A stretch of DNA of 64,000 bases from a virus (IMGVR_UViG_3300027996_000014:24209-88208), one strand, 5' to 3'. Counted from the first letter of the stretch, positions 6,724 to 14,059 are shown. Translations and numbers: made by a program. Notes: generated from the sequence alone by a model not told the origin.

Positions 6724-6907
6724 AGAAGATAACATAACAGTACAATGGGAAAAGGAATATGAAAAATGCAAAGACCCTGTATATTTCTATTCTCATTATC
6801 TTATGATAAAAAATACAGATGGTACTATGTCTGTACCACCACCTCTTAGTGATAAAGCTAAAGAAAATATGAGAAAATGGATAGGATTTAAACCAAAACA
6901 AAGATGA
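6716..6907 (+). CDS. Small protein (63 aa)
   Basis: A soluble protein (MSKEDNITVQWEKEYEKCKDP…) with a proline-rich middle (SVPPPLSDKAKENM). It ends FKPKQR, the TTAAACCAAAACAAAGATGA cassette read in a different frame from neighbours that end LNQNKDE. Its TGA overlaps the ATG at 6904 (ATGA). The function is unknown. Confidence 0.5.
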   Translation: MSKEDNITVQWEKEYEKCKDPVYFYSHYLMIKNTDGTMSVPPPLSDKAKENMRKWIGFKPKQR

Positions 6908-7125
6908 AAAGAAATAAAAAGCTATTAATTGCTTTGTTATTACTAACACCAGCAATTATATACATAATATATTTTACAGATAGTTTATCTGTAAAATATT
7001 CATATGTAAGATTAAAGAATAGAACTGAATTTAGAGATGTTCCTGTAAAACGTGTTGACGATATAGGATTTAGAATAAATGGAACCTATTATACAGAATT
7101 TGATATTGATAGTTTAGCATATTAA
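6904..7125 (+). CDS. Small membrane-anchored protein (73 aa)
   Basis: An uncleaved signal-anchor-like N-terminus (KKLLIALLLLTPAIIYIIYF) is followed by about 48 residues that look like a small beta domain outside the membrane (VRLKNRTEFRDVPVKRVDDIGFRINGTYYTEF). The start overlaps the previous stop by 4 nt. The function is unknown. Confidence 0.55.
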   Translation: MKRNKKLLIALLLLTPAIIYIIYFTDSLSVKYSYVRLKNRTEFRDVPVKRVDDIGFRINGTYYTEFDIDSLAY

Positions 7126-7137
7126 AACAATAGAGAT

Positions 7138-7407
7138 ATGAAAAAGATAATGTTAGGTCTAGGTTATTTAACCTGGACAATGTGCAACATTTTGTGCATT
7201 TATGGATTTGGGGTAGGGTTATATAAGTTATTCCAATTAGAGAGTGTAGGAACTATACTTACTTTTTTAGCTTTAGGATTATTTTTCCTATTAATGGCTG
7301 CAATATTAAGCATGTTATGCTTAGGGTTAGTATCTATTGCATTTGGTGATGAAAAGTTAGCAGAAAAAGTAAATAAAGCGCTTCCTTCTTTTATGAGAGA
7401 ACTTTAA
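7138..7407 (+). CDS. Membrane protein with two or three spans (89 aa)
   Basis: Hydrophobic segments lie at about residues 4-28, 38-62 and possibly a continuation to 70 (FLALGLFFLLMAAILSMLCLGLVSIAF). The start codon is supplied by junction copy 7125-7141. The size and topology could fit a holin-like or membrane-modifying small phage protein, but it lies far from the amidase gene and there is no direct evidence. Confidence 0.5.
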   Translation: MKKIMLGLGYLTWTMCNILCIYGFGVGLYKLFQLESVGTILTFLALGLFFLLMAAILSMLCLGLVSIAFGDEKLAEKVNKALPSFMREL

Positions 7408-7422
7408 ACCAAAACAAAGAAG

Positions 7423-7602
7423 ATGAAAAAAGCTGAAGAAATTTTTGTAAGAATAGGGTTTGAAGATATTATAGTACCAATTAAAGATGCTGATGCTGTA
7501 ATAGAAACACCTACACCACAATACTTGGTAGGATATGAAGATGCAGAAGGTAATGAATGTGAAGAAGATGGTACTTATTTAAACCAAAACAAAGATGAGT
7601 GA
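7423..7602 (+). CDS. Small acidic protein (59 aa)
   Basis: An acidic soluble protein (MKKAEEIFVRIGFEDIIVPIKDADAV…) ending GTYLNQNKDE, where the LNQNKDE tail is encoded by the junction cassette at 7578-7600. Its TGA overlaps the start of the next gene. The segment encoding GTYLN reappears inside the gene at 8156. The function is unknown. Confidence 0.5.
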   Translation: MKKAEEIFVRIGFEDIIVPIKDADAVIETPTPQYLVGYEDAEGNECEEDGTYLNQNKDE

Positions 7603-7774
7603 TAAGAAACTATGTTGGTTTTGTAGCTCAACTTTAATAGACAACAAGGATAGAAGAAACTGTCCAAAATGTTTATGGGAAGAACGTGTTTACAAAAAGC
7701 TTACTAAATCAGATTTTGATAATTTTATTAAAGAAACTAACAAGATATTAAACCAAAACAAAGAAGATGAGTAA
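7595..7774 (+). CDS. Small zinc-ribbon protein (59 aa)
   Basis: CWFC (about residues 7-10) and CPKC (about 23-26) form a compact zinc ribbon, followed by a helical tail and the cassette-encoded end ILNQNKEDE. It overlaps the upstream gene by 8 nt. It is the second small zinc-ribbon protein in the train. Confidence 0.55.
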   Translation: MSDKKLCWFCSSTLIDNKDRRNCPKCLWEERVYKKLTKSDFDNFIKETNKILNQNKEDE

Positions 7775-8015
7775 AATAATTTTCACAACAAAAGATGGGT
7801 ATGATATAACAGAAGGAATAAAATACTATTCTGTTAGAGTAAAAGAATATAAAACAACTAAATCACCATTATGGAGTATGTGTGGACCTTATATTAATCC
7901 TAAAGCACATGAACCAACAGGTGAGATTGAATACTTTTACAAGAAAGAAAATGCAATAGAATTTATAAACCAAAACAAAGATGATGAAGGAATACTACGT
8001 AAAAGAAATACTTGA
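7767..8015 (+). CDS. Small protein of unknown function (82 aa)
   Basis: It contains FTTKDGYDITEGIKYYSVRVKEYK and ends beyond the cassette-encoded FINQNKD with DEGILRKRNT. The cassette here (7965-7986) therefore lies inside the reading frame, and the next gene starts inside this one (ATG 7981, 35-nt overlap). The function is unknown. Confidence 0.5.
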   Translation: MSKIIFTTKDGYDITEGIKYYSVRVKEYKTTKSPLWSMCGPYINPKAHEPTGEIEYFYKKENAIEFINQNKDDEGILRKRNT

Positions 8016-8163
8016 AGCTACAAAAACTCAAGTTAAAGGTTTTGATAATTCAAGATTAATCATGGCTATTTTAGATAAATTTGAAGCAGAGGTTAGAGTT
8101 GACCAATGTGATAAAGATAAAGAGATGGCTATGAACATATTAAACCAAAACAAAGATGAGTAA
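7981..8163 (+). CDS. Small helical protein (60 aa)
   Basis: It begins MMKEYYVKEILEATKTQV and ends MNILNQNKDE, the cassette-encoded tail. The second Met at 7984 may be the true start. It is mostly helical and amphipathic. It overlaps both neighbours, consistent with coupled translation. Confidence 0.5.
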   Translation: MMKEYYVKEILEATKTQVKGFDNSRLIMAILDKFEAEVRVDQCDKDKEMAMNILNQNKDE

Positions 8164-8488
8164 GAGAAAAGAAATAACAACTATGTTGATTGATATTTTT
8201 GATAGAATCAATATAGATACTCCAAATAACTTTGATAACATTTTAGAATTTGTTGTTGAAGATGTAGAAGAAACCGCTGATAAAGAAAATTGGCATGATG
8301 GAGATGTAGCAATAGCATTTAGAAGATGGATAGAATTAAACCAAAACAAAAAAGTAAGTATAATCCACGATTGCTATGGTACTTATTTAAACAGAAATAA
8401 CAATAATATAATTGAATTTTATTGTAAAAAATATTCAAATGATACTGAATTAGGTAAAGCAATAAGAAAATTTAAATATAAACAATAA
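8156..8488 (+). CDS. Mosaic small protein carrying pieces of neighbouring cassettes (110 aa)
   Basis: Residues 1-60 are unique (MSKRKEITTMLIDIFDRINI…). Then come LNQNK (degenerate junction cassette at 8336-8352), SIIHDC (from a 21-bp stretch at 8355-8375 identical to 26495-26515 in the uracil-DNA glycosylase-like gene), GTYLN (as in the gene at 7423) and a C-terminal CKKYSNDTELG…FKYKQ block shared with the gene at 5269. It looks assembled by recombination between short repeats. A 4-nt gap separates it from the DNA polymerase gene. Confidence 0.55.
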   Translation: MSKRKEITTMLIDIFDRINIDTPNNFDNILEFVVEDVEETADKENWHDGDVAIAFRRWIELNQNKKVSIIHDCYGTYLNRNNNNIIEFYCKKYSNDTELGKAIRKFKYKQ

Positions 8489-8492
8489 AAAT

Positions 8493-10352
8493 ATGGATAG
8501 AGTAGTATATGATTTGGAACAATTTCCAAATTTTCATTCAGGTGTTTTTTATGACATAGACCTAAAAACTAAAAAAGTATTTGCACTTCATCAAGAAAGA
8601 GATGAACGAATAGAATATTTTAATTATTTAATAGAGGCAAGTAAAACCATTGGAATGATAGGATTTAATAATCTTGATTATGACTATCCAATGCTTCATT
8701 ATATCCTCACTAACACAAAGAAATTATTATCTATTCCAATTGAAGAATGTCTTACTTTAATGTATGCAAAAAGTCAATGTATAATAGATTCAGAATATCC
8801 TGCAATATCACATTGGAATGTACGTATTAAACAATTAGATTTATTTAGAATACATCATTTTAATAATGTTGCAAGATATACATCATTAAAACATCTTCAA
8901 ATGGCTATGCATTGGCATAATTTACAAGAAATGCCTTTTCATTATACTCATATGGTAACTAAAAAAGAAATTTCTGAAGTATTAGAATATAATGATAATG
9001 ATGTAATGAGTACTTATCAGTTTTATCTTGAATCTTCTAAAGAAATACAATTTAGGAAAAGAATTAGTAAACAATACAATATTAATTGTATGAATTATCC
9101 TGATGTAAAAATTGGAGAAGAGATATTAATTATTGAAAATGCTAAAGCATTAAATATTCCAATAAAAGAATTTAGAAAATTACGTACAGAAAGAGATTTT
9201 ATTAAATTAAAAGAATGCGTATTACCATCTATAAAATTTAAATCTAAAGAATTTAATAAAGCGTTAGATTATTTTAAATCTAAGACTGTTCATGCGATGA
9301 ATACTAAAGGTGTATTAGATCATACTATTATTTATGGTGGTGTAAAATATGACTTTGGAGGAGGAGGTATTCACGGAACATGTGGTTCTGGAGTATTTAG
9401 AACTGATGATGAAGGAGAATTAATCCTTGTTGATGTAAGTTCATACTATCCTAATTTAGCAATTAAAAATAAATTTTACCCTAAGCATCTTTCAGTGAAG
9501 TTTTGTGAAGTTGGTGATAATCTTTATCAACAAAGAATGAAAGCTAAAGAAGAAGGTGATAAACAAATGGTAGATGCTATTAAATTAGCATTAAATGGTG
9601 CATTATTTGGAAAAAGTAATGATGAATATAGCCCTATGTATGATACTAAATTTATGTTTGATATTACTATTAATGGACAATTGTTATTATGCATGTTAGC
9701 AGAAAGAATTACAGATGCTGGCATTAAAATAATACAAATTAATACTGATGGTATATTAGTAAAAGTTAGTAAAACTATGCAAACAAAACTAAAAGAAATG
9801 TGTAAAAAATGGGAAAACTTAACAAAATTGAAATTAGATTATGATTTATTTAAAGTAATCATTCAACGTGATGTTAATAATTATTCAGGCACATTTACTG
9901 ATAATACAACTAAAGAAAAAGGAGCATTTGCTATTGATAAACCTTGGAATAAAAATCATTCAATGAAGGTAGTATCTATAGCTGTTGCAAAATATTTTGT
10001 AAATGGAATACCTGTAGAAGATACTATTAAAAATCATAATGAAATATTTGATTTTTGTATTAGTCAAAAAGTAGGTAAACAATATACAGTAGAACATCAT
10101 TATCTTAAAGATAACAATTTAATAAAAGAAAAAGTTCAACAATTGAATAGATTTTTTATCACCAATACTGGTGGAGCACTTGTTAAAGTTAAAGAAGATA
10201 GTTCAGTAAGTAGATTAACAGCAGGTCACAGTATTGGTCTGTTTAACAAATTTTATAAATCTGACAATTACGATTTAAAGTATAATTATTATATAGCTGA
10301 AGCTAATAAATTAATTAATGCTGTCGATAATGGTCAAATATCAATGTTTTAA
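8493..10352 (+). CDS. Family B DNA polymerase with 3'-5' exonuclease domain (619 aa)
   Basis: This is the replicative DNA polymerase. The exonuclease motifs are DLE (residues 7-9), FNNLDYDYP (about 58-66) and YNDNDV (about 165). The polymerase motifs are A DVSSYYPNL (about 313), B KLALNGALFGK (about 364) and C NTDG (about 417, where most family B enzymes have DTDS). At 619 residues it is compact, and no TPR insertion typical of protein-primed enzymes is evident. It starts 4 nt after the small-gene train and is the first gene of the replication module. crAss-like phages carry either PolA or PolB; this one has PolB. Confidence 0.93.
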   Translation: MDRVVYDLEQFPNFHSGVFYDIDLKTKKVFALHQERDERIEYFNYLIEASKTIGMIGFNNLDYDYPMLHYILTNTKKLLSIPIEECLTLMYAKSQCIIDSEYPAISHWNVRIKQLDLFRIHHFNNVARYTSLKHLQMAMHWHNLQEMPFHYTHMVTKKEISEVLEYNDNDVMSTYQFYLESSKEIQFRKRISKQYNINCMNYPDVKIGEEILIIENAKALNIPIKEFRKLRTERDFIKLKECVLPSIKFKSKEFNKALDYFKSKTVHAMNTKGVLDHTIIYGGVKYDFGGGGIHGTCGSGVFRTDDEGELILVDVSSYYPNLAIKNKFYPKHLSVKFCEVGDNLYQQRMKAKEEGDKQMVDAIKLALNGALFGKSNDEYSPMYDTKFMFDITINGQLLLCMLAERITDAGIKIIQINTDGILVKVSKTMQTKLKEMCKKWENLTKLKLDYDLFKVIIQRDVNNYSGTFTDNTTKEKGAFAIDKPWNKNHSMKVVSIAVAKYFVNGIPVEDTIKNHNEIFDFCISQKVGKQYTVEHHYLKDNNLIKEKVQQLNRFFITNTGGALVKVKEDSSVSRLTAGHSIGLFNKFYKSDNYDLKYNYYIAEANKLINAVDNGQISMF

Positions 10353-10362
10353 TAATAATAAT

Positions 10363-10629
10363 ATGAAGTTTAAACCATTAGCAACAAGAGTAATAGTATT
10401 AGTTAATCCTGATGAGGTAGAACTAGTAAAAGGAGTTATGTCATTTATACCTGAAAAAGTATTAAGAGGTGTAGTACAAGCAGTTGGACCAGGTACTAAA
10501 AAAGAACCAATGGAAATTAAAATTGGAGATGAAATATCTTATGGTAAAAATTCAGGAACAGAAGTTGAAATTGAAGGTGGAAAATACCTAATAATGAGAC
10601 AATCTGCAATTGATGGAATTATTCGATGA
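10363..10629 (+). CDS. GroES-like co-chaperonin (88 aa)
   Basis: The ATG at 10363 is preferred over one at 10318 inside the polymerase gene, because the protein then begins MKFKPLATRVIVLVNP, matching the GroES start (…RPLxDRVIV…). Further hallmarks are RGVVQAVGPGTKKEP (about 42-56), IKIGDEISYGKNSGTEV (about 60-76) and YLIMRQSAIDGII at the end. A mobile-loop segment (about 17-32, VELVKGVMSFIPEKVL) would contact host GroEL. There is no GroEL gene in the window, so it would work like T4 gp31 with host chaperonin. Its stop overlaps the next start (ATGA). Confidence 0.85.
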   Translation: MKFKPLATRVIVLVNPDEVELVKGVMSFIPEKVLRGVVQAVGPGTKKEPMEIKIGDEISYGKNSGTEVEIEGGKYLIMRQSAIDGIIR

Positions 10630-10931
10630 AAGATTTATCCAAGTATCATTATAGCGATTTTAGTAATGTAGTTACTATTTATGATAATAAAAAAAGAGCA
10701 ATTATTAATGCTTTATGTATAACTATTACTTTAAAACATGCATCACTTGAATTAGGAATATCAGAAAGATGTTTACGTGATTTTATGAGTGAATGTAATA
10801 TTACAACTGAAGATGTACATGTAATGCGTAAGAGATTCGTATTATCTAAAATAAAAATAAAATTACAATATAAATTTATATTAAATGGCAAAAAAACAAA
10901 TTACTGTAAAAATTCTAAAATCAAAAACTGA
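10626..10931 (+). CDS. Small helix-turn-helix protein (101 aa)
   Basis: Residues about 33-62 (ITLKHASLELGISERCLRDF…) match a FIS/NtrC-type helix-turn-helix: helix, LGIS turn, recognition helix. The C-terminus is basic (KKTNYCKNSKIKN). It is translated with the GroES gene (4-nt overlap) and overlaps the next ORF by 47 nt. It probably binds DNA as a regulator or replication accessory; the target is unknown. Confidence 0.6.
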   Translation: MKDLSKYHYSDFSNVVTIYDNKKRAIINALCITITLKHASLELGISERCLRDFMSECNITTEDVHVMRKRFVLSKIKIKLQYKFILNGKKTNYCKNSKIKN

Positions 10932-11067
10932 TGTAATGTGGTATAGAGATAGAATAGGTAATACTTTTAAAGTTATGAAAATTGAAGGTAAAGATTATTA
11001 TGAAATATCTACAGGAAAAAGTAGTAGTAAAATAATTTTTAAAGAAGATTGTAAAGAACTAAAATAA
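10885..11067 (+). CDS. Small basic beta-rich protein (60 aa)
   Basis: A basic protein (MAKKQITVKILKSKTDVMWYRDRIG…) with strand-like alternation and a conserved-looking GKDYYEISTGKSS. It could be an SH3-like or OB-like small domain. It overlaps the upstream frame by 47 nt, so one of the two ends may be annotated too long, but it has good codon use and stops 14 nt before the ligase. Confidence 0.5.
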   Translation: MAKKQITVKILKSKTDVMWYRDRIGNTFKVMKIEGKDYYEISTGKSSSKIIFKEDCKELK

Positions 11068-11081
11068 ATAAATAAATAAAT

Positions 11082-12155
11082 ATGAGTTATTCAGAGAGAA
11101 TTTATAAAAAAGATTCTAAAAATAGAGTACGTTTATTACACGTATATGTTGAAGGGGCTGATCTAATTTCATTATCAGGTTTAATTGATGGAAAATTAAA
11201 AGAAGATAGAAGTACATGTATTTCTAAAAATATTGGAAAATCTAATGAAACTAGTCCTAATACACAAGCTGAATTTGAAGCAAGAGCAAAAATTCAATCT
11301 AAAATGTCTGAAGGATATTTTAAAACAATTAAAGAAGCTGAGAATAATGAGGTGATTCTACCTATGTTGGCAAAAGACTATAATAAAGAAAAAAAGAAAG
11401 TAATCTTTCCTTGTTTTATACAACCTAAATTAGATGGACAACGTGCATTAGGAAACAAAATGGTACCAATGATTTCTCGTAAAGGAAAAATAATTGATAC
11501 TATGAGTCATATTCAAAAAGAATTAGATATTCTTGATAAAGAAAATGAAGTTTATCTTGATGGAGAATTATATGCTCATGGAAAAACATTTCAAGAAAAT
11601 ATGAGACTTATTAAAAAATATCGTCCAAGAGAATCTGAAACAGTTAAATATCATGTATATGATTTAATTATGGATGCTCCATTTGAAATAAGATATGCAG
11701 AATTAAAAGCATTAGTAGTAAGTATGACTGAAATTAAAATAGTTCCTACTTATAAAATAGAAAATGAAGAACAATTAAAAAAATTTCATCTACAGTTTAT
11801 AGCTAGTGGTTATGAAGGAACAATTATAAGACACAGTAACGCAGGATACAGTATTAATAAAAGAGATAGTCAATTATTAAAGTATAAAGATTTTATTGAT
11901 GAAGCGTATGAAGTTATAGATATCTTGCCTAGTGATAAGAATCCAGATCAAGGTGTTGTACGCTGTACTATTGGTGGTGGATATGCAAATGTGACTTTTG
12001 GTTGTGGAATGAAGTTTTCTCATAAAGAACGTGAAGAAATGTTAATTAATAAATCTGATTACATAGGTAAAATAGCAGAAATACGTTTCTTTGAATATAC
12101 TGATGATGGTATACCAAGATTTCCTGTATGTCACGGATTTAGAAACGATAAATAA
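11082..12155 (+). CDS. ATP-dependent DNA ligase with N-terminal WGR-like domain (357 aa)
   Basis: Seals nicks during replication and recombination. Residues 1-85 form the WGR-like module found in many phage ligases (ERIYKKDSKNRVRLLHVYVEG … LIDGKL … NIGKSNETSPNTQAEFEA). The nucleotidyltransferase core has the adenylation motif I KLDG (about 117-120, Lys is the AMP acceptor), DGE (about 160), EGTIIRH (about 245) and LLKYKDF (about 265). An OB-fold follows (VIDILPSD…GKIAEIRFFEYTDDGIPRFPV). It lies within the plus-strand replication operon. Confidence 0.93.
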   Translation: MSYSERIYKKDSKNRVRLLHVYVEGADLISLSGLIDGKLKEDRSTCISKNIGKSNETSPNTQAEFEARAKIQSKMSEGYFKTIKEAENNEVILPMLAKDYNKEKKKVIFPCFIQPKLDGQRALGNKMVPMISRKGKIIDTMSHIQKELDILDKENEVYLDGELYAHGKTFQENMRLIKKYRPRESETVKYHVYDLIMDAPFEIRYAELKALVVSMTEIKIVPTYKIENEEQLKKFHLQFIASGYEGTIIRHSNAGYSINKRDSQLLKYKDFIDEAYEVIDILPSDKNPDQGVVRCTIGGGYANVTFGCGMKFSHKEREEMLINKSDYIGKIAEIRFFEYTDDGIPRFPVCHGFRNDK

Positions 12156-12219
12156 TTAAAAATTAGAAATAATGGCCAAACCTACAGCCAGAAAAGTAGG
12201 TAACAATTAAACTATTATT

Positions 12220-12342
12220 ATGTCAGAAAAAGACAACAAAAACAACAAAGAAGAAGAGCCTATGGGTACAGTACAAATGTTATTAGGTATTGCATCATTT
12301 GTAGCAGCAATCTATGTATTGTATGTAGTATTTGCAGGGTAG
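12220..12342 (+). CDS. Tiny tail-anchored membrane protein (40 aa)
   Basis: A charged N-terminus (MSEKDNKNNKEEEP) is followed by one hydrophobic span (VQMLLGIASFVAAIYVLYVVFAG) at the extreme C-terminus. The ATG at 12220 follows ACTATTATT. It ends 8 nt before the candidate structured RNA begins. The function is unknown. Confidence 0.5.
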   Translation: MSEKDNKNNKEEEPMGTVQMLLGIASFVAAIYVLYVVFAG

Positions 12343-12350
12343 TATTATTA

Positions 12351-12769
12351 AATTCTTAATACAAAGTAACGCCAGTGATTATGGTTCTGGATCCAGGTCT
12401 GCAATGCGAACAGTAAAGAGTAAACCCTGGGAGGAGTAGCTATGAAGACATTAAATAAAGTGAGAGCTTTTGCTGAAAAGTGGTCAATATGAACATGAAA
12501 CGGAGCAATCCCTGACATGAGAAGGCGGTCCATAAAGTTAGGTTACTATATTAAGAATTAAATTTTGAAGTCTTAGTATGTGGTAGGGCAATGTTACTTG
12601 TTAGCAACCCACCAGTCACAATCATACGGGAAAACGTACTTAGATTTTGCTGTTAATAGGCAAGACATGGGGCTTGGTACGAAGTCTTAAACTAATCAAG
12701 GAAGCAAGGAGTACCTTGGAATAGGGAAACGGAGGTAGATGCTCTGGTTTAGGATTACTTCAATTTTTT
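12351..12769 (+). ncRNA. Candidate large structured RNA (about 420 nt) ending in a T-run
   Basis: This is the only large gene-free gap in the replication module. Two domains can be drawn. Domain 1 is closed by AATTCTTAATA (12351-12361) with TATTAAGAATT (12549-12559) plus GTAAC (12366-12370) with GTTAC (12542-12546). Domain 2 is closed by TTGAAGT (12565-12571) with ACTTCAA (12757-12763), immediately followed by TTTTTT like a terminator. Inner hairpins include GGT(A)GGG/CCCACC, CAAGG/CCTTG and AAGAC/GTCTT. Base composition is more G-rich than the surrounding genes. I do not recognise a known RNA family. Confidence 0.6.
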
Positions 12770-12795
12770 ATTAACAATCTAAAACTAAACAAAAG

Positions 12796-13041
12796 ATGAG
12801 TAAATATCAAACTGAAAAACGTAAAAATAAAGAACTTCGTATAATAATATTATCTAAAGAAGAAGCAATGAAATTACAAATTAAAGAGTATACTATTATT
12901 AAAAGAAAGTTAGATATGATAATTCATTGGTTAGGGAATCATACAGGTATTGCACCTGCTTCTTTAGAAAGTCACATGAAAAATATAGATAGAGTATTAA
13001 TTAAAACATTTAAAAATGAGAAGTCTAATATTATTAATTAG
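12796..13041 (+). CDS. Small basic helical protein (81 aa)
   Basis: A Lys-rich helical protein (MSKYQTEKRKNKELRIIILSKEEAMKLQIKEYTIIKRKLDMIIHWL…). No family is recognised. It is the first gene after the candidate RNA and overlaps the next start by 26 nt. Confidence 0.5.
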   Translation: MSKYQTEKRKNKELRIIILSKEEAMKLQIKEYTIIKRKLDMIIHWLGNHTGIAPASLESHMKNIDRVLIKTFKNEKSNIIN

Positions 13042-13453
13042 AGGTTTAGCAGTTCGTACATCATTTAATGATTGGGACTGGGCCACATTACAACTTATTC
13101 AAATTAATAAAACAAGTGAACCATTTAATAAATGGGTGCTTATGGAAATTACATTTGAAGGAGAAATAAATAAAGGAATTCCTGCTGATATAGAAGTTAC
13201 TCATGAAGGAGAAGAATTAATATTAACGTGTTATGAAAAAGAAGTATTTGGTGAAATTAAACTAAAAGCTACTTATGATGAAGAAATGTTTCATGAAGCT
13301 CATTCACCTAAATATATTCCTACATATGAAATTTTAGAAATAACTATATGTGGTGAAAATGTAAAAAAACTTAATTTATCAAAAGAATTAAAAACTAATA
13401 TTCAATCAGTAGCAGAATCTTATAGAGATAAAATGATTGAAGAACTTATATAA
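13016..13453 (+). CDS. Protein of unknown function (145 aa)
   Basis: The central part is beta-rich and acidic (MEITFEGEINKGIPADIEVTHEGEELILTCYEKEVFGEIKLKATYDEE…). The first 40 residues include NDWDWATLQLIQINKT. A later ATG at 13142 (MEITFEG) is an alternative start that would remove the overlap with the upstream gene. No function is recognised. Confidence 0.55.
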   Translation: MRSLILLIRGLAVRTSFNDWDWATLQLIQINKTSEPFNKWVLMEITFEGEINKGIPADIEVTHEGEELILTCYEKEVFGEIKLKATYDEEMFHEAHSPKYIPTYEILEITICGENVKKLNLSKELKTNIQSVAESYRDKMIEELI

Positions 13454-13456
13454 ATT

Positions 13457-13822
13457 ATGAAATGGACTAATAAAGATATGCTTGAATTTGCTAGAGTAGC
13501 AAGTGAAGGTGCTTATGGAAATTACAGAGGTTGTAAAACTCTTATAAGTAAATTAAATAAATATAAAGAATTAAATGAAATGAGTAGATATGTAAAAGAA
13601 TTGGAAGATGGTAATTATATAAGTTATGGTTTTGACAATGCATTGGGTTATTTTTTTGATTTATGTACAGCTTCTGATGAAGATGGTGATAGTGAACTTT
13701 TAATAGAAGAATCTAGCATATTATCTGGAATGAATAATGGCAAAATGATAGGATTAATGAGTATCTTTAAGCTACCTGAATCACACATTGAAATGGTAGC
13801 TATGGATGTTCCAATAGTATAA
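13457..13822 (+). CDS. Protein of unknown function (121 aa)
   Basis: A soluble alpha/beta protein starting 3 nt after the previous stop (MKWTNKDMLEFARVASEGAYGNYRG…). The C-terminal half is acidic (DEDGDSELLIEESS) and ends hydrophobic (PESHIEMVAMDVPIV). No family is recognised. Confidence 0.6.
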   Translation: MKWTNKDMLEFARVASEGAYGNYRGCKTLISKLNKYKELNEMSRYVKELEDGNYISYGFDNALGYFFDLCTASDEDGDSELLIEESSILSGMNNGKMIGLMSIFKLPESHIEMVAMDVPIV

Positions 13823-13833
13823 AATAAATTAAT

Positions 13834-14022
13834 ATGGTAGATGACTGGGAAGATCAAAAGTTTAAAGGAACTATTTATGGTTCAAGTAAACCTATTGATA
13901 AAAATGATAAACTAGCTATTAAAAAACGTAAATTATATATAAAATTTAATTTATGTACTAGTAATGAAGAAAGGAAAAGATTAATTGAAAAAGAAATTAA
14001 ACTTAATAAGAGGAGTAAGTAG
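13834..14022 (+). CDS. Small basic protein (62 aa)
   Basis: A Lys/Asp-rich protein (MVDDWEDQKFKGTIYGSSKPIDKNDKLAIKKRKLY…) with a very basic C-terminal helix (ERKRLIEKEIKLNKRSK). Its TAG stop falls in the loop of the terminator at 14008-14033. The function is unknown. Confidence 0.5.
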   Translation: MVDDWEDQKFKGTIYGSSKPIDKNDKLAIKKRKLYIKFNLCTSNEERKRLIEKEIKLNKRSK

Positions 14023-14033
14023 CTCCTCTTTTT
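14008..14033 (+). terminator. Rho-independent terminator
   Basis: AAGAGGAG (14008-14015) pairs with CTCCTCTT (14023-14030), followed by TTT. It overlaps the stop codon of the small gene ending at 14022 and separates the ligase-side genes from the HTH/helicase genes. Confidence 0.75.
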
Positions 14034-14059
14034 CACATATAAAATTAACACATTTAATT

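Larger units (their letters stand above)
5941..7141 (+). repeat. Junction cassette A: AAACAATAGAGATATGA, five exact copies
   Basis: Exact copies lie at 5941-5957, 6107-6123, 6303-6319, 6443-6459 and 7125-7141. One-base or degenerate variants are at 2581-2597 and about 8480. Each provides the start codon of the next gene at the same place. In the first three it also encodes the last residues and the TAG stop of the preceding gene (…KQ-stop). In the last two it is noncoding because the upstream gene stops earlier. Conservation is thus at nucleotide level, compatible with a translation-start or coupling signal. Confidence 0.85.
6699..8352 (+). repeat. Junction cassette B: TTAAACCAAAACAAAGATGA, several copies
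   Basis: Copies are at 6887-6907, 7403-7426, 7578-7600, 7748-7771, 7965-7986 and 8140-8160, with variants at 6700-6720 and 8336-8352. Some copies add GAA before the ATG. In-frame copies give upstream proteins the tail LNQN followed by KDE or KEDE. The copy at 6887 is read in another frame (FKPKQR), and the copy at 7403 mostly lies after a stop. ATGA overlaps couple stop and start. Confidence 0.85.

Noticed and set aside
5941-8352. CRISPR array interpretation of the regularly recurring short repeats
   Set aside because: Repeat copies are 17-20 nt, spaced unevenly by whole coding sequences, and coincide with start codons.
10318-10362. N-terminal extension of the GroES-like protein
   Set aside because: It overlaps the polymerase end and the extra residues are low complexity (CFNNNN); homology to GroES begins at MKFKPL.
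12172-12210. 12-codon ORF after the ligase (MAKPTARKVGNN)
   Set aside because: Too short to support as a gene; no conserved start cassette.
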